This document shows, in pieces, positions 32,230 through 38,744 of a stretch of 64,000 nt of DNA. The stretch is from Micromonospora lupini str. Lupac 08 (GTDB taxonomy: Bacteria; Actinomycetota; Actinomycetes; Mycobacteriales; Micromonosporaceae), in the NCBI RefSeq assembly GCF_000297395.2, contig NZ_HF570108.1:6805737-6869736 (forward strand), read 5' to 3'. The translations under genes and the position numbers were made by a program. Each line of letters begins with the position of its first letter. Positions within the stretch are counted from its first letter, which is position 1. The notes beneath the pieces were generated by a model, which saw only the letters and a list, made by a program, of their open reading frames with translations, did no database searches and was not told the DNA's origin.

Positions 32230-33783
32230 GTGACGCTGTCGCGTGTGGTGGGTCGGCTCATCGGCGTACGTCAGCACCAGGTGGACCCGGGCGGAGGTGG
32301 CGCCGACCGCGTGCCGGGACCGGTCGCGGCGGTGGTGGTCGGCGGCGGGATCGCCGGCATGTCGGCGGCTGTCGTGCTGGCCGAGCGGGGTGTGGCGGTG
32401 ACGGTGCTGGAGGCGGCGCCCACGCTCGGCGGGCGGCTCGGCGCGTGGCCCGAGGCGCTCGGCGACGGCGAGCAGCAGAACGAGCACGGCTTCCACGCGT
32501 TCTTCCGGCAGTACTACAACTGGCGGTCCATCCTTCGTCGCGTCGAGCCCGACCTGGGCTTCCTCAAGCCGATTCCGGGCTATCCGATCCTCAGTGCCCA
32601 GTGGCCGACCGAGGAGTTCGGCAGGCTGCCGCCGGCGCCGCCGGCGAACCTGCTGGCGCTGCTGCTGCGCAGCCCGAGCCTGCGCCTGACCGATCTGCGG
32701 TCGATGGACCGGGACGCGGCGTTGCCGCTGCTCACCTACGACCCGGTCCGCACCTACGCGGAGTTGGACGACACGACAGCCGACGAGCTGCTGGCCTCGC
32801 TGCGGCTGCCGGACCGGGCGCGGGCGATGCTGTTCGAGGTCTTCTCGCACTCGTTCTTCAACCACGAGGCGGAGATGTCGGCGGCCGAGATGGTCGCCCA
32901 GTTCCACTTCTACCTGCTCGGCAATCCGGAGGGGTTGGCCTTCGACTGCCCCGACGAGGACTATGCGACGGCGATCTGGCAGCCGCTGACGAGGCACGTG
33001 GAGAAGCACGGCTGTCGCGTGCTCACCGCGTCCGGCGCCACGGGGGTGCACCGCGACGGCGAGGGCTGGCGGGTGACGACCACCGACGGCGGCAGTCACC
33101 CGGCGGCCCACGTGGTGCTCGCGGTGGATCCGCCGGCCCTGGCCGCGCTGGTGGCGGCCTCCCCCGACCTGGTCGGGCGGGCACCGGAGCTGGCGGCACG
33201 GATGCCCCGCTTCGGCACGCCCGGCCCGCCGTACGCGGTGGCGCGGTACTGGTGTGACGGGGACGTCGCGGCCGACCGGGCCGTGTTCAGCGGGGTGTCG
33301 CGGCAGCCCACTCTGGACTCGGTGACGCTCTACCACCGGCTGGAGAACGAGTCGCGCCGCTGGGCACGGCAGACCGGTGGTTCGGTGGTCGAGCTGCACG
33401 CGTACGCCTGTGAGCCCGGTGTGCCGGCCGAGGAGCTGGCCGAGCGGATGCGCCGTGAGCTGGTGGCGCTCTGGCCGGAGGCGGCGGCCCTGCGGGTCCG
33501 GGAGCTGCGCGCCCGGGTGGAGGCGCAGGCGCCGGCGTTCACGCCGGGCAGCCACGCCTGGCGTCCGGGGGTCCACACCGAGGCGCCCGGTGTCTATCTG
33601 GCCGGCGACGGCATCGCCACGGACTTCCCGAGCGCCCTGATGGAACGCTCCGCGGCCACCGGGATCATCGCGGCGAACCACATCCTGCGCGCGGAGGGCG
33701 CCGCGGCCGAGCCGGTGCGCTCGGTCCGACCCCGGGGCCTGCTGGCGGGGCGGGCCACCCCAAACCGACAAAAAACAACATAA
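32230..33783 (+). CDS. FAD-dependent oxidoreductase, CrtU/CrtI carotenoid-desaturase-like
   Basis: This 517-residue flavoprotein has the dinucleotide-binding motif V-V-V-G-G-G-I-A-G-M-S-A-A (about 36-48) followed by V-L-E-A-A-P-T-L-G-G-R, the text H-G-F-H-A-F-F-R-Q-Y-Y-N-W characteristic of the CrtU (isorenieratene synthase-type) branch, and a C-terminal G-V-Y-L-A-G-D-G-I-A-T FAD-binding segment. No other carotenoid genes lie in the window and no Rieske or methyltransferase domain is attached, so the actual substrate is unsure. GTG 32230 has GGGAGG just upstream. The 3' end is A-rich for this genome (C-terminal N-R-Q-K-T-T). Confidence 0.8.
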   Translation: MTLSRVVGRLIGVRQHQVDPGGGGADRVPGPVAAVVVGGGIAGMSAAVVLAERGVAVTVLEAAPTLGGRLGAWPEALGDGEQQNEHGFHAFFRQYYNWRSILRRVEPDLGFLKPIPGYPILSAQWPTEEFGRLPPAPPANLLALLLRSPSLRLTDLRSMDRDAALPLLTYDPVRTYAELDDTTADELLASLRLPDRARAMLFEVFSHSFFNHEAEMSAAEMVAQFHFYLLGNPEGLAFDCPDEDYATAIWQPLTRHVEKHGCRVLTASGATGVHRDGEGWRVTTTDGGSHPAAHVVLAVDPPALAALVAASPDLVGRAPELAARMPRFGTPGPPYAVARYWCDGDVAADRAVFSGVSRQPTLDSVTLYHRLENESRRWARQTGGSVVELHAYACEPGVPAEELAERMRRELVALWPEAAALRVRELRARVEAQAPAFTPGSHAWRPGVHTEAPGVYLAGDGIATDFPSALMERSAATGIIAANHILRAEGAAAEPVRSVRPRGLLAGRATPNRQKTT

Positions 33784-33849
33784 CCGACGGTACGCTGCCG
33801 TACGCTCGAATGATCATCCGTCGATCGGCCGGGCGGGAGGGCAGCGACT

Positions 33850-35103
33850 GTGTCACCACTGCACCGCGCCGGCCCGGCCGACGTACGACCGGTCGACGAG
33901 ACCGTCCGGGACGACGCGTACCCGCTGCTCCGCGACGAGCGCGCCTGCGTCGTCATCGCGCTGCGACTGGGCTGGTGGATGGCGGACGCGTACCACCACG
34001 GGCAGCACGCCGAGCCCAGGCCGACCGTCCCGGCCCACCCACCGGCCAAGCTCTCCAACCTGACCGAGATGTCGGCGCCGCGCCGGATGCGGATGTACCT
34101 CGACGGCGTGGACGTCGCGCTGGCCCAGATCTCGGCGCTCACCCGGCACACCGGGTCGTTGCCGGACACGTCCGCCGCGCGGACCCGGCTGCCCGACCTC
34201 GACCGGCTGCCCGACCTGGAACAGTCCGACACCCCCGACATCGAACCGCTGCTGCTCGCCCTCGACGACCTCAACGTGGACGTACTGCGCTGGGCGATGG
34301 CCACCAACCTCCGGGTCGGGCTGGCCTACCGGCTGGGCCGGTCCCTGGCCGACACGGTCCGGCCCGGTGACGCCGCTCAACTGCTGCGGCGCTTCGACGG
34401 CCGCCAGATCCAGCTCAGCAGGTGGCTGGACGAGTTGGCAAGTGTGCTGCCGCCGTACTCGGCAGCTGTGGTACGCCGCTCGCTGACCGCCTGGGCGGTC
34501 GCCGTGGAACGGGCCGGCCGGGGCGATCCGACCGAACCCGAGCCGGCCGAACTGAGCCGCGAGCTGCGCAACCAGGGGGACCTCTGGCGCGGCGTACTGA
34601 CCGGCGGCCTGCACCCGCGTGACCTGCTCGACGAGGAGGACTACGCGGTGGTCGCCCGGAACCTGATCATCCGGGACCGGCGGCTGGTGGCCCAGGCCGC
34701 CCGGGGCATCTTCTGGCCGGTGCTGGTGCCCCTGCTGGTGGTGCTCTTCGCGGTCGTCGGGGTGAGCGCCGCCGCCGCGGCCGGCTCACCGACCACCCGG
34801 GCCACCGTCGCCCTGCTCGGCTTCGGCGCCGGGCTGGCGGCCATCTGGCGTTCCGTCTCCGGCCCCGCGCTGGCGGTCGCGGGCGAGGTCAACCGGCCGC
34901 TGCTCGACAGCGAACTCACCGCGCGGATGGCCCTGCGGCTGGACCGGCCGCTGGCCAACGCCCGCCGCGCGGCGGGGCTCCCTCCCCCGACCCGGCGCGC
35001 TCCACGGACCCGGCGCGCACCCCGGACCCGGCGTCAGCGTCCCGAGGAGCCGGGCGGCCCATCGAAATACGTTGCCCCGCTCTCCCGTGCCGACCTACCG
35101 TGA
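33850..35103 (+). CDS. Hypothetical two-helix membrane protein
   Basis: This 417-residue protein has a hydrophilic N-terminal half of about 285 residues, two adjacent transmembrane helices (about 293-314 and 320-340) and an Arg/Pro-rich C-terminus with a duplicated R-A-P-R-T-R-R block. I do not recognise a family. GTG 33850 is preceded by a GGGAGGG run. A -10-like TACGCT (33801-33806) lies about 45 bases upstream. It stands alone between two unrelated genes. Confidence 0.72.
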   Translation: MSPLHRAGPADVRPVDETVRDDAYPLLRDERACVVIALRLGWWMADAYHHGQHAEPRPTVPAHPPAKLSNLTEMSAPRRMRMYLDGVDVALAQISALTRHTGSLPDTSAARTRLPDLDRLPDLEQSDTPDIEPLLLALDDLNVDVLRWAMATNLRVGLAYRLGRSLADTVRPGDAAQLLRRFDGRQIQLSRWLDELASVLPPYSAAVVRRSLTAWAVAVERAGRGDPTEPEPAELSRELRNQGDLWRGVLTGGLHPRDLLDEEDYAVVARNLIIRDRRLVAQAARGIFWPVLVPLLVVLFAVVGVSAAAAAGSPTTRATVALLGFGAGLAAIWRSVSGPALAVAGEVNRPLLDSELTARMALRLDRPLANARRAAGLPPPTRRAPRTRRAPRTRRQRPEEPGGPSKYVAPLSRADLP

Positions 35104-35138
35104 TCACGCAAGGTCAACCACCGCCGCGGGAGCAGATC

Positions 35139-35231
35139 ATGACGATGTCGCACGTCACCACCGTGCCGTCGTCGACGTTGCCCGGCGACGGTTGGCGAGC
35201 GGAAGGCCCCCGGGCGGGCCGGCCCGACTGA
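35139..35231 (+). CDS. Possible 30-residue leader-type peptide
   Basis: ATG 35139 is preceded at seven bases by GGGAG and opens a 30-codon frame (M-T-M-S-H-V-T-T-V-P-S-S-T-L-P, ending R-A-G-R-P-D). It ends 18 bases before a strong hairpin upstream of the HNH nuclease gene. The arrangement recalls leader peptides or small standalone proteins. Only the start region and spacing support it; codon bias is too short to judge. Confidence 0.35.
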   Translation: MTMSHVTTVPSSTLPGDGWRAEGPRAGRPD

Positions 35232-35249
35232 CGCGTAACCGTACGCGCC

Positions 35250-35284
35250 GAGCCGCCCCGTCCGAATGCCGGACCGGGCGGCTC
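35250..35284 (+). terminator. Strong hairpin upstream of the HNH gene (terminator or attenuator)
   Basis: GAGCCGCCCCGTCCG (35250-35264) pairs with CGGACCGGGCGGCTC (35270-35284) over 15 positions with one mismatch and a 5-base loop. It follows the possible small ORF and precedes the HNH start by 34 bases. It can end the upstream transcript or act as an attenuator. Confidence 0.55.
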
Positions 35285-35318
35285 TTCGCTGTCCGGCACC
35301 AGTTGGAAAGGAGTCCCG

Positions 35319-35762
35319 GTGGACGCCGTCCTCGTCGTCAACGCCGACCTCGGCCCGTTGCACCGGGTCACCGTTCAGCATGCCGTCCGGATGCTCTGCC
35401 GCCGGGTGGCCGAGATCCACGAGGCGGAGCCCGACCAGGTGATCGGCGTCTTCCCGCTGCCCCGGGTGGTGCGACTGGTCCGCTACGTGGTCACCAGGTG
35501 GCGGTTCAACTCCGGGCCGGCCTGGTCCCGGGCCGGGGTGCTGCGCCGCGACGAGCGCTGCTGCGCGTACTGCGGGGGAGCCGCCTCGACGATCGACCAC
35601 ATCCTGCCGCGCTCGCGGGGCGGCCGGAACACCTGGCGAAACACCACAGCCGCCTGCTACGGCTGCAACCAGCGCAAGGGCGACCGCACACCGGCGGAGG
35701 CGGGCATGCCGCTCCGCCGGGAGCCGGTGAACCCGGGCTGGGCGTCGCTGGCCGGGCGGTGA
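35319..35762 (+). CDS. HNH endonuclease
   Basis: This 147-residue protein has a C-terminal HNH nuclease fold: a first zinc knuckle C-A-Y-C-G-G (about 82), S-T-I-D-H-I-L-P-R-S-R-G-G (catalytic His, about 95), then N-T-W-R-N-T-T-A-A-C-Y-G-C-N-Q-R-K-G-D with the second Cys pair and the Asn. The N-terminal 70 residues are an unassigned helical domain typical of stand-alone actinomycete HNH proteins. The target is unknown and no methylase is adjacent, so it is not an obvious restriction enzyme. AAAGGAG (35308-35314) supports GTG 35319. Confidence 0.88.
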   Translation: MDAVLVVNADLGPLHRVTVQHAVRMLCRRVAEIHEAEPDQVIGVFPLPRVVRLVRYVVTRWRFNSGPAWSRAGVLRRDERCCAYCGGAASTIDHILPRSRGGRNTWRNTTAACYGCNQRKGDRTPAEAGMPLRREPVNPGWASLAGR

Positions 35763-35829
35763 CCGACCGGCCGGCGGGAACGGGGGGCCGCGTCGGGGTA
35801 CGCCCCGGCGCGGCACCCGCCGGCCCCGG

Positions 35830-37428
35830 TCAGTTGCCGCGTTCCTTGACGTTCGGCTTCGGGCGGCCGCCCGCGCAGTGCGTACGGATCTCGCTGCTGT
35901 GCTCGGCCGAGGCCAGCTCGACCTGAACCTGCTTCGCCGGACCCGGGTCGTAGGGTGCCGCCCGATAGCCCGGCGCGGGCGTCACCGTGAGCAGTTCGGC
36001 CGATCCGCCGAGGCAGCGGACGGTGACCGTCCCGCCCAGGGCCTGCACGGTGAGCACCTGAGGTTCGGTGGGCGTGGGAGTCGGCCTGGGCGCGGGCCGG
36101 GTCGACGCGGGCGTGGACCTTCCGCCCGTACCCGCCGATGGGCTGGTCCGGGGGGCGGCTGGAGTGGTCCGGGTCGACGGGCCGGCCGGCGGCTGGTCGA
36201 CTGACGGTTCGGGCTGTGCGACGGTCTCCGGCAGTCCCACAGTGGTGGTGCCACCCGTGCCGATGCCGGTTCGTGGGTGTGTCCCGTCGTGCTGCCGCGT
36301 GGCGTAGTCACCGAGCGACCCCGCCACCGCCACCGCGGCGATCACCGCGCCGCCGACCGCAAGCACCGCCCGGTGCCGACGCCGGGACCGCCGCCGCAGA
36401 GTGTCGGTCGGGTCGACTGTCACACCGGTGCCCGGCTCGGCCGCCTTGCTTGGGGGCGGGCGGTGCGGCACCGCCGCGACCTGCTGGCCCACCTCAGGCG
36501 CAGCAGCGCTCGCGTCGGGAAGCGGCTCACCCGCCTTGTCCGGGGCACCTGCGCCCGCCCCGACCGGATCGGCGGCGGCGCCCGCTGCGGGCGGCGCAGT
36601 GGCTGCGCCCGCTACGGCCGGCCCGGCGGCGGCGAACAGGATGCGGGCGGCCTCGGCGGCCGGGGGCCGGTCGGCGGGATCGCGGGCCAGGCACCAGCGA
36701 TAGAGCCGGTGGATCTCGGCCGGAACCCCGTCGATCTCGGGCAACGGGTCCGGCTCGACGTGGACGTGGGCGCGGAGCATCCCGGTCTGCGTCTCGGCGG
36801 CCCAGGGCAGCCGACCGGTGAGCGTCCGATGCAGGAGCAGGCCGAGGGCGTACACGTCGCAGGCCGGCAGCACCTCGCCGGCCGCCAGCCGCTCCGGGGC
36901 GAGGTAGGCCGGCGTGCCGAGCAGCCGCCCATCAAAGTCGATCTCCGAGTCGCCGACGACGGCCGCGATGCCGAAGTCGAGCACCTTCGCGCCGGTGGGG
37001 GTGAGCATCACGTTGCTCGGCTTCACGTCGCGGTGCACCAGTCCCTGGGCGTGCGCGGCTTCGAGCGCCGCCGCCACCTCCGCGCAGACCCGCAGCCCGG
37101 CCCGGGGCGGCAGCGGCCCGGCGGCCAGCCGCTGTTCGAGGGTGACGCCGTTGAGCAGTTCCAACACCACGAACGGAACCTGGACACCGTCGACAACAGA
37201 CTCACCGAAGTCGTAGACGCTCGTGACGTGCGGGTGCGACAACCGGGCTGCCACCTTGGCCTCGGCCCGGATCCGCTGTCGCGCGTTGGCGTCCGAGGCG
37301 ACGAGCACCTTCACCGCCACGTCCCGTTCCAGCACCTCGTCGTACGCCCGGTGGACCGCGGACATGCCGCCGCTGCCGAGGCGCTCCAGGAGCCGATAGC
37401 GGCCCGCAAGCAACCGATCACGCTGCAC
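35830..37428 (-). CDS. Transmembrane Ser/Thr protein kinase (PknB-like)
   Basis: This is a kinase of about 532 residues. The order is G-loop L-G-S-G-G-M-S-A-V (about 17-25), catalytic Lys in V-A-V-K-V-L (about 40), H-R-D-V-K-P-S-N (about 134), D-F-G-I (about 153) and G-T-P-A-Y-L-A-P-E (activation segment, about 171). An Ala/Pro-rich juxtamembrane region, one transmembrane helix (about 348-368) and a Thr/Pro-rich extracytoplasmic tail with a small beta domain containing one Cys pair follow. GTG 37428 is the probable start, since upstream in-frame sequence is Pro/Arg shadow. No PASTA repeats are present, so the sensed signal is unclear. Confidence 0.88.
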   Translation of the reverse strand: MQRDRLLAGRYRLLERLGSGGMSAVHRAYDEVLERDVAVKVLVASDANARQRIRAEAKVAARLSHPHVTSVYDFGESVVDGVQVPFVVLELLNGVTLEQRLAAGPLPPRAGLRVCAEVAAALEAAHAQGLVHRDVKPSNVMLTPTGAKVLDFGIAAVVGDSEIDFDGRLLGTPAYLAPERLAAGEVLPACDVYALGLLLHRTLTGRLPWAAETQTGMLRAHVHVEPDPLPEIDGVPAEIHRLYRWCLARDPADRPPAAEAARILFAAAGPAVAGAATAPPAAGAAADPVGAGAGAPDKAGEPLPDASAAAPEVGQQVAAVPHRPPPSKAAEPGTGVTVDPTDTLRRRSRRRHRAVLAVGGAVIAAVAVAGSLGDYATRQHDGTHPRTGIGTGGTTTVGLPETVAQPEPSVDQPPAGPSTRTTPAAPRTSPSAGTGGRSTPASTRPAPRPTPTPTEPQVLTVQALGGTVTVRCLGGSAELLTVTPAPGYRAAPYDPGPAKQVQVELASAEHSSEIRTHCAGGRPKPNVKERGN

Positions 37429-37815
37429 GACCGACAGCCTGCCGTACCGTTCCGATCCGGCACCACCCGGGATCGAGGTTTCGCAATGGATGGAACCGCG
37501 GCGGTGGTTACCGTCCGGTCCGGTCCGGGTGGGCGTGCCCCCGCCTCTCGGTGGTCTGCCGATACCCGTCAATGGCTGCGCACCACGCACGCTCGGCCGT
37601 CGGTCGGGCCCTCCCGCCGCCCGGCAGGTGTCCACTGGGGGTGGTCGGGTGGGTGGATCGGTGGGTGGGTGGATCGGTGGCCGCCGGGTGGGCGGGCGGG
37701 TCGTCGGCGAAGCAGACACCCGGCACCGGCCGCGAGCAGCGACGCGCAGCGGTGCGCCGTTGTGCAGCGGTGCGCCGTCGTGCAGCGGTGTGCAGGGGCA
37801 CCAGCGGTGCGGCCA
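37429..37815. other. Gene-free G-rich stretch upstream of the kinase
   Basis: This 387-base interval between the kinase start and the enoyl-CoA hydratase stop has no credible gene. It contains two perfect 16-base copies of GGGTGGGTGGATCGGT (37647-37678), extended by more G-runs, which could form a quadruplex on the + strand. It also contains three copies of an 18-base unit beginning GCAGCGGTG (37746-37799). The promoter of the kinase must lie here, but I cannot place it. Confidence 0.6.
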
Positions 37816-38583
37816 TCAACCGTCGATCGGCGGCCGCCAGGCGAAGCGGGGGGACCGGCGCTCCGCCATGGCCGCCACGCCCTCGCGGGCCTCGCCGCTG
37901 TCCGCCACCTTCCGATGCCACCAGGCGATCCGCGCCGGGCCGGCCCGGTCGTCGATGATCTCCTTGGCGGCGGTGACGCTCAGCGGCGAGCGCTGGGCGA
38001 TCGTGGCGGTGAGGTCGTCCACCCGCGCGGCGAGCCGGTCGCCGGGCAGCACCTCGTCGGCCAGCCCGATCCGCAGGGCGCGGTCGGCGTCGATCAGCTC
38101 GGCGGTGAACAGCAGGTGCTTCGCCGCCGACGGGCCGACCAGCCGGGCCAGCCGGCGGGTGGTCGGCGCCGGGTAGACCAGCCCGAGCCGGGCCGGGGGT
38201 ACGCCGAAGCGGGCATCCTCCGCGGCGATCCGCAGGTCACAGGCGACCGCGAGCTGAGCGCCGCCTCCGACGCAGGCGCCCCGGATCGCGGCGACTGTCG
38301 GCTTGGCGAAGCCGGCCAGCCGCTCCTCGGCGGCCACGGCGATGCTGGTGTCGCCGGCGTCCAGCAGCTCGGCCAGGTCGCCGAGGTCCGCGCCGGCGCA
38401 GAAGGCGTCACCCGCGCCGGTGAGCACCACGGCCCGTACGTCGGGGTCGGGCTCCAGCCGGTCGAGCAGCTCGGGGAGCTGACGCCACATGGCCGCCGTC
38501 ATCGCGTTGCGACGAGCCGGGTTGTGGATGACCACGGTCGCCACCGGCCCAGCCACCGCAACCGTCAACTCCGCACCCGCCAC
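37816..38583 (-). CDS. Enoyl-CoA hydratase/isomerase-family protein
   Basis: This crotonase-fold protein of about 255 residues has the N-P-A-R-R-N-A-M substrate-loop, the oxyanion-forming F-C-A-G-A-D-L (about 63) and G-A-C-V-G-G-G-A-Q-L-A-V-A-C-D (about 103), and the F-G-V-P-P-A-R-L-G-L segment. The position usually holding the first catalytic Glu (after V-G-G-G) reads Gln, so hydratase activity may be reduced and an isomerase or other crotonase reaction is possible. GTG 38583 follows GGGTGGG; GTG 38607 is an alternative. A 47-base palindrome lies just upstream. Confidence 0.85.
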   Translation of the reverse strand: MAGAELTVAVAGPVATVVIHNPARRNAMTAAMWRQLPELLDRLEPDPDVRAVVLTGAGDAFCAGADLGDLAELLDAGDTSIAVAAEERLAGFAKPTVAAIRGACVGGGAQLAVACDLRIAAEDARFGVPPARLGLVYPAPTTRRLARLVGPSAAKHLLFTAELIDADRALRIGLADEVLPGDRLAARVDDLTATIAQRSPLSVTAAKEIIDDRAGPARIAWWHRKVADSGEAREGVAAMAERRSPRFAWRPPIDG

Positions 38584-38623
38584 AGACCCACCCCATCCTC
38601 GCCGCACGTGTCCGCCCGAACTG

Positions 38624-38670
38624 AATCTTGGACAGTGTCCGTCCGGAGATGACGGAAACTGTCCAAGATT
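38624..38670. promoter_or_regulatory. 47-bp inverted repeat upstream of the enoyl-CoA hydratase gene
   Basis: AATCTTGGACAGT (38624-38636) is the exact reverse complement of 38658-38670. After one mismatch the pairing continues with TCCGTC (38638-38643) and GACGGA (38651-38656), leaving a 7-base loop. That gives 19 pairs of 20. Its AT content is unusual for this genome. It lies 41 bases upstream of the hydratase start, so it could be an operator, or a transcript-end structure. Confidence 0.65.
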
Positions 38671-38689
38671 GCCAGAAAGCCAACGGCAC

Positions 38690-38726
38690 GGGCCCGGCGG
38701 CCCACCGAAGGGGGGCCGCCGGGCCC
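38690..38726 (-). terminator. Terminator after the M4 protease gene
   Basis: GGGCCCGGCGGCC (38690-38702) and GGCCGCCGGGCCC (38714-38726) make a perfect 13-base GC stem with an 11-base loop, 18 bases beyond the protease stop codon. This is the strongest terminator-type hairpin in the area. Confidence 0.75.
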
Positions 38727-38744
38727 GGTTCTGATCAGGTCAGG

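Noticed and set aside
31531..33771. 746-codon minus-strand open frame
   Set aside because: Antisense to the MSMEG_6728-type and CrtU-like genes; no motif.
35319..35762. Restriction-modification system
   Set aside because: The HNH gene has no methyltransferase or specificity partner nearby.
36277..38652. 791-codon plus-strand open frame
   Set aside because: Antisense to the kinase and hydratase genes; low-complexity.
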